The notes under the pieces were generated by a model. That model worked only from the letters and a program-made list of their open reading frames with translations. It searched no databases and was not told the DNA's origin. This document shows positions 1-11,265 of a DNA stretch of 64,000 nucleotides, piece by piece; within the stretch, counting starts at the first letter, position 1; the number at the start of each line of letters is the position of its first letter. Source of the stretch: Glandiceps talaboti (lineage: Eukaryota; Hemichordata; Enteropneusta; Spengelidae); NCBI RefSeq assembly GCF_964340395.1, contig NC_135554.1, forward strand, positions 10,847,475-10,911,474, written 5' to 3'. A program made the translations under genes and the position numbers.

Positions 1-220
1 TACATAATGTTGTTTTAAACAATGTCAGAAGAAATTCACTGACAGAAGTTGTCGTTGTATTGATTGTATTGAAATCTTGTTCACTTTTAGAAATAGTTGG
101 AGAGATATTAGTGATTGTAATTCTTGTAGTTAAGATTTGTACAATCCATTTGTGCACATTTTTTGACTGTATATCAAATATACTTATTTGTTGATACAAA
201 TCATGACTTTTGACACCTAG

Positions 221-354
221 CCAATCAGAAGGGACTTTCTGTGTATTCATTATGCTAATTATTTTCATGCAAATTATCACATGAGTATAGCCAATCACAA
301 AAGGTATTTCTTTATAACATGTGCATGCAAATTATTTGGAGATATAACCAATCA
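221..354. promoter_or_regulatory. Alternating CCAAT and octamer motifs
   Basis: CCAATCA occurs at 221-227, 291-297 and 348-354, alternating with ATGCAAAT octamers at 267-274 and 325-332 and an octamer-like ATGCTAAT at 252-259. CCAAT boxes bind NF-Y and ATGCAAAT binds POU/Oct factors, and the pair is typical of some histone promoters. The motifs sit in loosely repeated blocks of about 60-70 bp, so they may be a decayed tandem repeat rather than a selected promoter. No gene start is recognised next to them. Confidence 0.3.
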
Positions 355-609
355 CATGAGGTGTTTCTGATTCTTGAATTTAGTTGCATGAAGGTTAGCA
401 AGAGAGAGAGATAGAGAACTTGGAATGTGTAGAGATCACATGTTGATATATGTACACCTCATTCCACTAACAAAGTATTCTCAATAGGTTTAACTTTTTC
501 ACTGCCACAATCAACAGTATTTGAGATGCCAGTATTTTATAGAAGTTGTGTATTTGTTAACAAACCATTTAAATATTGTACTCCTTCTACCTCTACCAAC
601 CCTTTGTCA

Positions 610-960
610 TTCCATTGTCCAATCACGACCACTCGTTTATTGTCCAAACAGTCTTGTCCATTGTCCAATCACAACCACTGTTCCATTGTCCAATCACCAC
701 CACAGTTCCATTATCCAATCACAACCACTGTTCCATTGTCCAATCACCACCACAGTTCCATTGTCCAATCACTACCTCTTGTTTATTGTCCACAGTCTAG
801 TCCATCGTCCAATCACCACCACTGTTCCATTGTCCAATCACCATCACTCTTCCATTGTCCAATCACAACCACTATTCCATTGTCCAATCACCACCACTAT
901 ATATTCCACTGTCCAATGACAGTCACTATTCCTCTATTTGTTCCAATCACTATGCCATTC
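610..960. repeat. ~25-bp CCAAT-containing minisatellite
   Basis: About twelve diverged copies of a unit of about 25 bp with core TTGTCCAATCACNACCAC; eleven carry CCAATCA and one CCAATGA. Because 25 is not a multiple of 3, the three plus frames give look-alike open frames rich in H, S, P and T, which explains overlapping ORFs here. I regard none as a gene. Confidence 0.85.
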
Positions 961-1277
961 CATTTTGAAAGTAGTAGTTAGTAGTTAACTTACAATATGA
1001 TTTATTATGACTGCCATTTTCATTCCTCATTCCATGATTTGCCCCAGTGAAAGATAAACTAGGACCAGTTTGTATTTATACTAGTAGTATGTGGACATAC
1101 ATTCTAAAGTTATATATGTTTAAATAACTAGACAAATTCAGGTTTAGAGGACTACCAATACGTGTCCAAAAACAGGATGAATTCAGAACACATTTCCCTG
1201 TACAAGTACATTAAATTGGTCTGACATCTACTTTAGGTACACATTAGGAGGGTTCACAGTACCCAATCATGTAAATG

Positions 1278-1296
1278 CCCCCCCCCCCCCCCCCCC
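1278..1296. repeat. Poly-C tract (19 C)
   Basis: Uninterrupted run of C. Similar C/G runs recur across the window (9353, 11302, 14811, 23125, 45964, 56762, 58308, 62034) and are length-unreliable in assembly. Confidence 0.9.
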
Positions 1297-3426
1297 ATAT
1301 GATACATTCACTATTTCATCCATCTATTGACCACTTCACCTCACTAAGTGTTATCTCTCCATCACTTGTTACATTTCAATTCCACTGTCTTCTTTAAACT
1401 TGTACATGTGCACATATTTTTAACAAGAAAACACTAGTTATTTGACTTGAAAATAGAGTGGTCTATTTCATTGTAAATGTATTTGATAATGTACATGTAA
1501 AATGCACTACTGCTGTATTTGTATCATAACATGATGTAAACCTCTCACCGAGTACATATAGTGTAAGAAATTGTGCCACAGTGTATCAATTGGTGCTGTA
1601 AACTGTGTCACATCGTATCACATTTCTTGTGTTCAGCTTTTCCAACCTCCAGCCACTATATTCCTATATCACCATATGTGGTTTTCAAAACAACCAAGCT
1701 AGGTCACGCAACCTCCGTACATTGTTACATTAACCCCCATTGACCTGAGTGTTAACCTTTAACCCTATAACCTTTCAGCCTGTGATTTTTGCATGAGCAT
1801 GATACATTTATGTATGTGGTGAGATTAAGAGCAGGTTAAATGTAACTGTAGATGGTGAATATGGTGTAAATCATAGTGTGTGTATGATATGAAATGGGAC
1901 ACTATGCCACAATCCATGGCAAAAGTCTAGGCGGTTTTTGTTTGTTACTGTACTTCTAGTGTGACCATGACCTTCCCAGTGCAAGATACACTCTCAAGCT
2001 GTAGTTTCACATTGCTTAAATATCTGGCCTTGGTGACATCCAGGTGCCACTTTTAGGTTAAAAACATCAAGTAGACATGTTAGTACCACCTGCAGTTTAT
2101 GTCTGAAAGTTTTGCAAAATATTGACGAGAAGTCCATAATGTAATAATGTGCATCAATATATACTTGTAACATTTTATATAACATGTGTTTGACACTGAT
2201 ACAGATGTCTTAGTTTGAAAATTGGATGCTATTTAGTATCATATTGGAATTTGTTTCAAGGGCTGAAGATAAGCTACTGGTACTAATAGGTTGTCAATGA
2301 GGTACAAGGTTGTGACCTGGTATAGGAAGTGATAAAGGCCCCATTTACATTTAAAAATGTACTGGTATGGCTAGTATTTCGTAATCCTGGGTTTATTGAA
2401 TGTGTGACATTGGTGATAAAAAAAAAATATTTTTTTGAGTTCTCCAGGCAGAGTAATGCACTGTAGGTTCAAAGGTCAGATTTGTTGATTGAAATATTTT
2501 CAGCTACGTTGATTTCAAGATGCAAGTTCTGCATGCCATGGACAGTAAGAGATGTAGTTACATTAAAGGGGAACAATCTGTAACAGAGATCCAATTTTTG
2601 GCAAGTCTGTGTACAAAATTACACATACATTAGTCATAATGTACACTAAAACATACTTAGAGAGTAAATCAGCATCAACACAGAATGATAGTGGTGGCAA
2701 AGTACTGAAAATTTGGGTTGATAACCAAGAATGATGTTTTTTTAAAAATATTTTGGTCATCCCAAATATTATGTCAACATTTAGTATGAATTCCATGTGG
2801 GAGTCCTATCTGTTGCTAGACATGAGTGTATGCTTGTGTAATTGGAATGATACAATGTTTCAATATAAAATAAAAGTAACCACCGAAAATGATAGTTTCA
2901 GACTGTGTCCCTTTAACAGGGCTATTTAAGGAATTATTCAATTGGGAGTGAAACAGGTTGTACAAGGTTACACAGATAAACCCACACTGTTCCAAAGTAG
3001 TAACGATAGTCCTACAGGTGTCAAGTAAGGTGGCGTCTTCCACTGTATTATTGTGGCATTTTATTATTCATATTTTTAAGGTGTATATTTTTTACTAAAT
3101 ATGATATTTTGTGGATTTTTTTTTTGTCTTTGTTGGATTTTATTGCAGAGAACAATGTTATTGTTATCTATTTTAATAAACGTAGTCTGTACACAAAATA
3201 TTCCTGACTGAAAAAAAAAAAATTAATACTGCCGATATTTTTGCCACTTGAGATGTGGCATTTTAATTGTGTAATCCAGATGGTGCCTTCCAGTTGAAAA
3301 ATAAAACATGTTAGTTTTCCACAAAAATGTTGTGTGTCTGGTGTATGTTTGTCCAGTGTTTTTGTGAAAGATTGGGGAACGCTGTGCTGGTAACAGAAAG
3401 GGGAAAAGAATAAAACTTTGTCATTT

Positions 3427-4548
3427 TGAACTCAGGTAGATTTTACCTGCCTACTGCCCTTAACAAAGAAACTGGTAGGGAACCCTGGTGAAATAACAGT
3501 GGAACTCATGTAGATTTTACCTGCCTACTGCCCTTAACAAAGACACTGCACTGTACAATATCTTACCCACAACTCTCTCTGATTGGTATGCTTGGAGGTT
3601 CCTTATTTTATAACTTTTTCAATAATCCATACTTTTCAACATTTTAAACATAGTAATTAAATTTAATTAATATGTAGCAAAAGAACGCTTAGGAATCAAA
3701 AATAAAGTTCTAAAATTTTGTATAAAAATGAACTAACAACTAAATTAAGCATGTGCTGTGAATAAAACACTTTTCACTGTCAAAGTGTCAATAACTTGGG
3801 TAGTCAGTGTGTATGATGAGTTTTAGTATGTAAATTTCTTTTGTCATACCTATTCAAATAAATCTATATCTTTGGCAAAGTCATAACAGGTGCATATATT
3901 TTCCTTAGCTTCGTCGCAAATATTCTTCATGTCTTTCAAGAAAATCTGCTGACAAATTCCTAAAATTGCTACTCCTTCTACAACAAATCACTGATACCAG
4001 AACCGATGAAAATGGGTATTCAGAAACTCATCAGTGGCAATTCTACGCTTGCCAAATGGAAAAAATGTTTTTACAAAACCCTATACACTGGTGAGATTTG
4101 TCTGACTTCAAGGAGATGATGTCCAACACTACAAATCAGAGAGAGTTGTGGGTAAAATGTTGTACAGTGCACTGGTAGGGAACCCTTTTGAAATGACAGT
4201 GGAACTCAGGTAGATTTTGCCTGCCTACTGCCCTTAACAAAGACACTGGTAGGGAACCCTTTTGAAATGACAGTGGAACTCAGGTAGATTTTACCTGCCT
4301 ACTGCCCTTAACAAAGACACTGGTAGGGAACCCTGGTGAAATGACAGTGGAACTCAGGTAGATTTTACCTGCCTACTGCCCTTAACAAAGACACTGGTAG
4401 GGAACCCTTTTGAAATGACAGTGGAGCTCAGGTAGATTTTACCTGCCTACTGCCCTTAACAAAGACACTGGTAGGGAACCCTGGTGAAATGACAGTGGAA
4501 CTCAAATACATTTTACCTGCCTACTGCCCTTTATTAACAAAGACACTG
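3427..4548. repeat. 74-bp minisatellite, interrupted by a transposon
   Basis: Units of 74 bp contain GTAGATTTTACCTGCCTACT, then CCCTTAACAAAGACACTGG and GGGAACCC. Unit starts fall at 4170, 4244, 4318, 4392 and 4466, exactly 74 bp apart; the next is at 4544 after a 4-bp insertion. Two further units lie at 3427-3548. A 621-bp element (3549-4169) splits the array. The unit resembles the ends of the dispersed inverted-repeat element seen at 9889-10054 and 22706-23222, so the array probably grew from one such end. Confidence 0.9.
3549..4169. mobile_element. 621-bp MITE with CACTGTACAA termini and 5-bp target duplication
   Basis: The ends are inverted repeats of about 48 bp. Both start CACTGTACAA and share ACAACTCTCTCTGATT; I see two mismatches in the first 36 positions. 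The element sits inside a 74-bp minisatellite unit and is flanked by CACTG on both sides (3544-3548 and 4170-4174). Removing the element plus one CACTG restores a normal unit, so boundaries and target duplication are secure. There is no coding sequence inside. A 5-bp duplication and CAC-starting ends match the Transib/RAG-like superfamily; that assignment is inference. Confidence 0.85.
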
Positions 4549-6228
4549 TTATTTTTGCACTCCAAAATCATGTACCCCTGTCGGAGATCATAAAATGTGA
4601 AGTGGTCAACTATTATTGGGGACAACTTGCAGAAACTCGTTAATTGTAAAACCCAACTCAAATAGGCCTGATTGGAATTTTCCATCAGACATTTCCTTGT
4701 AACAACATTATCCACATTTGTTAGGAATGTTCCAGATTTACAGACAAACCTACCAGTTATACATCCAAGGAATCCAGTCTTGCTGTTGGTTTTTGTAAGT
4801 TTAAACTTTCATCTTTTAACAAACCTGTAATGGTCTAAAAATGGGGTATTGATTTCTGGTCAAAGTGGGTCTACTAATGGGGCCTGGGGTTTCCAGCACT
4901 GGTCACACACCCCCTCCCAGAACTGACTGCTGGTACCAACCCCGAGTTACTGACATACTTCTGGGAGTATCCTTGTGGAAAAGCCATGGCTTGTTTGGAC
5001 CATCATGTGAATGTATTCATCATCAAGTCATAGAAGGAAAGAAATCAACAAGTCCTTTTACACTTTCATGTGGACTTTCAGACGAGTGCAGCAGTCAGGA
5101 TTGCAAACAGTACGGCATCAGAAAAGTTACAGGTTTAAAGAACCACACAAGACAGGATTTGAGATGTTCATTGATCAACAATGTTGTACATTTAATTTTA
5201 CAATTTGGTGTTATACAAGTGCTGATTGGTTTCTGTCACACAGACAACACTTTTAGAATCACTCTGATGACCAAGAAGTGCAGATAATGTAACATTTTGG
5301 TAAATTAATTCACAATATATGCACATATAATATTTTCTCAGTTTAACATTACATTTGAGGTTACTCTGTAAATTTCAGTATGACAATTTCATTCTGAAAA
5401 TCATTACCAGTTTTGAACTTTGATCTGAAAATGTTCAAATAAATTGCATGACACTGCCTATAGGCTATATGTACATATGAATTCATATTTGCATGGAACT
5501 GCAACTATCAAGGCTGCCCTCTATTGTTGATAATCAGATAAAAGATATCCTTTTGTTTTTAAATGGTCTAATTTTTTTCAGACAATTTTATGAGGATGAA
5601 GTTCACACTATTTGATTTACAAAAAAAAAAGGAAAAGGCTTTTTAATCTCTAGAAATAACAATTCTATAAATAGTTCAATAATGGTGCAGTGAAAGTGAC
5701 AAATAGACATATTGAGAAGAGAAACGTGACTGTTTTATTGTGCTTCCAAGGAAGTTAAATTTGTGACAAAAAATAGCAACTGCTGACATATTTATAACAA
5801 CATGTACAAAGAGCTCAATATGAACTGGTCATGGTTATGATAAACACACTTCAGTCTATTTTTTTTTCAGGTGTGAAGATAACATTGAATTATTAGTAAA
5901 TGGTTATTTCAAACTAACAGATGTTCTGATAACAATGAACCAGAGTGCTGTAGTAGAATGACTGGTGCCAGGGGTTTTCTTGTAAAAAAAACAAACACTA
6001 AATAGAGAATAAAGTATATATCAAGTTGTGGATATCCATATCAAGTTATTATATACATTGTTTAAGTTTAGCAAACACAGGTGATTATCTGTGTCTGGTT
6101 TTCACTACTGATAGTACAGTGTACACTGTCAGTGAGTACACGGGAAAATTTAACTCTCAGACAATAGATCATGTATATTTCTCTGGTGAGATCACTTTTT
6201 ATGAGTTAAGACAGAAACAATCTAAAAA

Positions 6229-6757
6229 ACCTATAACTCCAAACTTGGGAGTAAATAATTCACCTAGTATATTTCAGTTAAATCACCCTAGCCTTCTTCA
6301 GCCAGGGCTCAAAATTAACTTGTTTCTTTGGTAGTCCTAGTGGGATACCAATTTCAGAAAGTGGTAGGCCAAGGTTGGTGACCAATAGTCCTATATTCCT
6401 GAACTGAAAACAGAGTTCTTCTATTGGAAATGTGTTATTAAAATGCTTTTGTGTCCATAAATCTTCCATCCTCGCATAATCAGTGGTAGCCTGAGCAGGC
6501 TACCAGCTGCAAATTATGGTAGCTCCATGACAAGAATTGGTAGTCTCTGGATGTAAGACTACTGTTAACTTCGAGCCCCATCAACTGTTATGGTATACAG
6601 GTCAAAGACATCGATTTGCCACATAACTGCAGGAGGGTGCTGTATGCTATCAGTATTTCCCTCCCCTTGTCTATCTTACAATGACACCTAAAGAATGCAG
6701 AGTGATTTAGCCGAAATATATTAGGTAAATTATTTATGCTTTGAGTTTGGAACCAAT
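6229..6757. mobile_element. Foldback element with ~68-bp inverted ends
   Basis: The left arm (6229-6297) and the reverse complement of the right arm (6690-6757) share blocks such as TAAATAATT, TATATTTC and TAAATCAC. The interior is non-coding and contains a second inverted-repeat element at 6305-6578. ORFs overlapping it (6026-6334, 6278-6469) are chance. Confidence 0.7.
6305..6578. mobile_element. Inner element with GGGCTC(A/G)AA(A/G)TTAAC ends, nested
   Basis: The left end GGGCTCAAAATTAAC (6305-6319) is matched by the inverted GTTAACTTCGAGCCC (6564-6578). It lies within the outer foldback element. No coding capacity; target duplication not clear. Confidence 0.55.
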
Positions 6758-7470
6758 ATAAAATATTATTTCAGAGCAAGAAAACGGTAGTTTTGGTTGT
6801 ATTACCATGACAACAAACTATTATTGGAAGTTGATGTTAACACTCTCATATTGGAGACCTATGCAATGTGTTTTTATTTGTGGACACTTGAAGTATATAC
6901 TTTTGAGGAGGTCTCGTGTTATTAGAGAGGTTTGGATACATGTTAGAATGTGTACGCAAATGGGAAGTTACCATACAGGCGTTCACATAATGACACATAT
7001 AATATTGTGTTTACTTATGCATTCAGAACACAAACGTTAATAAAGACAGTGGAATGTGCACACACATGTTGACATCTGTCCAGAAGGCCACATTCATGAC
7101 TTTGTTTTCTAAACATGTCGGTCTTACAAATACCCCAAACGAAAAACCAAACTATTAGTTTACAGTTATGTTTCCAAACTTTGATATAAAAAATACATTT
7201 AATTGAAGAAAAATGAGAAAAACTTAACAAGTATTTATAGTCGCGTGTAGACCACCATTTTGATGTGGCATCGTCTGATACAGAACGCCTGGGTTGCTTC
7301 GAATTATGTGCATCGAATGACGCTATGCATACAGATCACACGTAAATGCGTGCATCTAAACCTCTCTACTAACACTACCTGGATTACTGGGTGATTATAT
7401 CTATATCACAATGCACTGCTATCACCCACTTATAAAACATACTTCATGACACAATGGTAGTTTAACTTTT

Positions 7471-7513
7471 TGTCTCTCTCTCTCTGTCTGTCTGTCTGTC
7501 TGTCTGTCTTTCT
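7471..7513. repeat. (TC)n/(TGTC)n microsatellite
   Basis: TC repeats pass into about seven TGTC repeats. It lies about 120 bp past the PLAA stop codon, probably in the PLAA 3' UTR. Confidence 0.9.
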
Positions 7514-7630
7514 TACTTGTTGTGCATAAAAGTGCCACAGTCATAAGATGTAGTGAACTGAATACAAATTTCAATGTGTTGTGCAATGTGGACAGGTGTA
7601 CAGTTGTAAAATAAATCATGCATATCATTA

Positions 7631-9409
7631 TCACAAAAGGAGGGCCTCCAAATACTTTGCACAGTCGCCTACCTTAGCAGGATCTTTGATAGACTTTGAT
7701 TTACAAATCACTGGTAATAGGTCTAGAGATAACACTAACGCCCTGGCATTCTCATCATTACTAACTAAAGTGCCTAGACCGACCAGGTATCTAAACTTGG
7801 CTTCAGTGTCATCCGTATCCATGGCAATGGCTATAACTGATAAACACTCCGATTTGACTTCTACATCATCACTCTTGTGTAAAGCCACGGCGTAATTCAA
7901 AGCTAACGTTGATAAGGCAATCTTTATGTTACGGTTACTGCTGGACAGACACGGCATGGCTGAACCCAAGATTTTGTCGGTATTTTTCAGTAAACACTGA
8001 CAACCAGTTGGCTGACTGAAAGCATTACACAAAGTCCTCAAGACAAGCATTTGATTGACTGGTGTGGCTTCACGGGACATTAGTGTTATTACGTGCTCTA
8101 GGAATTGTTGGTTGTCTCTGTCATTACAAAAATGTTGATTGACGTCTTTGTGACGGATAGCGAGCCTGAGAACATCTAAAACTGGGAACACCACATCTAA
8201 AGGAAAAGATGAATATGGAACTGAGGATCAGATGTATGAATAATAATACATAACGTGTTATTTTTAGCAAAGTCAAAATTTTCCCCCTCAGTTCAAGACA
8301 GATTGTAATCTGAACTTACACTTGTTTTCTTGAGGGGAGGAAGTATTCACATTTATACCTACATTCTGACACCATAACCGGAGTGATATTTATTCAAGTA
8401 CCTTTCAAAATACAATGAAACAGACCTTTTAGAATGCAAAATCAAGGCATGATGCATTTAGTGTCAGAAGTTGTCAGCTGTCAGGCTAACAGTGACTAAA
8501 CATGAAGTTTGAAACATGAAAATTCCTCCCAAACACAGTAACTACAATGGTATGGCGCCCTCAAGAGGCAAGACTTGTCAATTAGGGTAGTAGCGACAAT
8601 TGAAGCAAAGTATAGCCATGTATTAATTCCGTGCGATAGCTGAATTATGGCACTCTACAGTAGCAAAGATAGCAGCAAGTTTTCTTCCATAGAATGTTCA
8701 ATTTTTGTCTTACCTGCAGGCCATTGTAATAGTTTCCATAGTATTTCTATTTGCTGTGCTGTAACTGTTTGATTTGTGTCTGTTAACTTTACTACTTCCT
8801 CTAGTTCTCTTTCATCAGTTTGATAAGGTTCACTTAGTCCGCTGTTTAATTCTTTCAGTTTGCCTGAAAACACACAAAAAACAAAGAAAAAGAGTTTATA
8901 ATGATTCTTGAATCATAAGTTTCCACTCAAATGAAATAAACACTTTCACATTCTCTGTTTTCCACCATGTTTGGGTAAGACTATTTCAAAATGACAACCA
9001 TACATACATCTGTCACAAAAACTATGGGGTTGGAGTTGTAAATCGGACTTGGAATAGGTTAGACGCCTCTTTCTGAATTATATCAAATTTCAATTTGTAA
9101 GACTGTACTCTGTGAGTGATAGCCATACACACAGATTTGCAGGGATGTAGCCGTTAGCTGACAAATACTATTCTGCAATGTTTTGCCGGCTACTATTTCT
9201 GGAATTTGTACAAAAATCCTTTTTTTTAACCAGTATGTTTCTGGTTTCTGTCATTGGGTACATTTATGAGTCTCATTCCTAGATATTACAGCCTACTTTT
9301 CACATTTTCTCATTGTCAGATATCTGTTGCCAATTACTTGACAGGTGGTCCCCCCCCCCCCCCGATATTCTCTACACTGATTGACATGTTGACTTCAATA
9401 TTATAATAT

Positions 9410-9451
<42 letters not shown>

Positions 9452-9469
9452 GCGCGCACGCACACACAT

Positions 9470-9513
<44 letters not shown>

Positions 9514-11205
9514 CTTGTTCAGGTAGAGTTTATTACCAAGCAATAAATTAACTGCACTCCTGAAGATAGTAAAGTGAAGTGAAATTCCTTGATCTCTACG
9601 ACATGCTAACAACTCAATATATACAGAAATCCACAAACAGTTTGTACTCACCTAAAATTTGTTGAACATTAGACGTATCAAAAGTTAGAAACGATGTTTT
9701 AGGGAAGAATGGGTTACTTGTAGACGATGACGATGGTGGTGGTGGTTGTGCTACTTGGGGTTGGCTTGGTTGCTGACTGTACCCTGGTACATATCGACTG
9801 CCACCTATAGAACAAAACAAAGCCTTCAAACTGACTGTTCTCATACAATGAAAAGATAAATTTCCATCGCTTTCAGGTCAAAACATACAGTGTTTTAGCT
9901 AAAGGTGGTAAGTAGGTCAAATCTACCGGGATTCTCATGTCATTTTACCTGGGTTCCTAAACAAAATTACCATAGACTCTATGGGGCAACACTCATTTTT
10001 ACTCCTTTCTCCCTTTCTGTTACTGGGATTCCCCGACCTTAGCAAAAAAAGACTTACAGACCAGAACGAAAGTAACTTGGTTGTGTAACACTTCTCTATT
10101 TAGACTTATATAATAAGTTCCAACCTTATGAACCTGTTTACTGAGATGAAGTCAGTTGAAAACCTGAGACACAGACAACTATTTAATCTAGTCTACCTAT
10201 TACTAATAGACTAATATGGACGCTTGTCTAATGAGAACAGGTTGATACTTGTGCTTCGTATTCTGAATAAAAAATTTTCCAATTGTCAATCTGCGGCGAG
10301 ACTGTGAGATACGTTATGTTGTTCAGCTCTATCAGGCTGGTGCTGGCTGTGATATCGTGACACGAATGACTGTATCTTGCAGACTAATCTGTGGTGTGTT
10401 CATTAGTTTGTATGGGGTAATACCATAATGTTCTCACCTGTAAGAGGATCACTATGACTAACTGACATAGAGGGCGCTGTAGTTGTTCCGCTACCATCTC
10501 CACCACTTGGCCTATACCTAGCACCGCCTGGATAGATAAAGATTGAATAAGGCAGTATTGGAAATACGTGAGTTTATCGACATAACACAAACTTGAGTGT
10601 CTAATAATATGAATTTGAATCTTAAAAACAATATGAATCTGAATATTAAAACAAGAATTTGAGTATCAAAAGTTAGCAAAATGAATTTGAATATTAAAAC
10701 ATATAAATTTGAATATTAAAACAATATCAACTAGAAATTAGAACGTCAACAAAATTATTGCACACTTCAGTATGGTCCTATGCTTTGTACATCAAGTCAT
10801 ATCAAGTTTACCTGTAAATGGATCTGAAGCACCCTGGGGTGCAGATGTACCCGAACCACTACCAGGAATGTAACGAGATCCACCTAGGAAAATGAAAATA
10901 ACATTTTTTAATATTCTAATAAACTGGTTATCATAAAACAGGATATAAAATTACTCTGGCATTAATGTTTACCAGTGTATCTACAGCGTGGTATACTGCA
11001 GGAAAAAACAATTATAGTAATATATATACTGTCAAATATTATATTTTCAAATGATTTAATTTTCACTGAAAAAATGAATTGATTGTCTTTCCTGGACCTC
11101 ATTTCACTGAGTTAGGATAGGAAGGTTTGCATATTATCAATGAATAAAAAGTATTTGCAAGGGACTTTATTTTAGAGGAAAACTCCACCAGTAAAAAAGG
11201 TGTTA

Positions 11206-11265
<60 letters not shown>

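Larger units (their letters stand above)
1..7630. other. Intergenic region left of PLAA, no recognised gene
   Basis: I recognise no protein family in any frame. The region holds the CCAAT/octamer stretch, CCAAT minisatellite, 74-bp minisatellite with its inserted element, and nested foldback element listed separately. AATAAA motifs on the plus strand near 3175 and 3300, the second followed by TG-rich sequence, would fit the end of a long 3' UTR from a plus-strand gene beyond the left edge, but nothing proves it. The part next to 7630 should include the PLAA 3' UTR (minus strand); ATTAAA (minus) at 7198-7203 and AATAAA (minus) at 6873-6878 are possible poly(A) signals. Confidence 0.5.

Noticed and set aside
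521-981. Three overlapping plus-strand ORFs rich in His, Ser, Pro and Thr
   Set aside because: They are three frames of the same 25-bp CCAAT minisatellite; the repeat length is not a multiple of 3 and all frames are open by repetition.
4865-5287. 140-aa ORF with an overlapping 81-aa ORF
   Set aside because: No recognisable family, no start context or splice support I can defend, and two frames are open together. It might be a remnant; I cannot support it as a gene.
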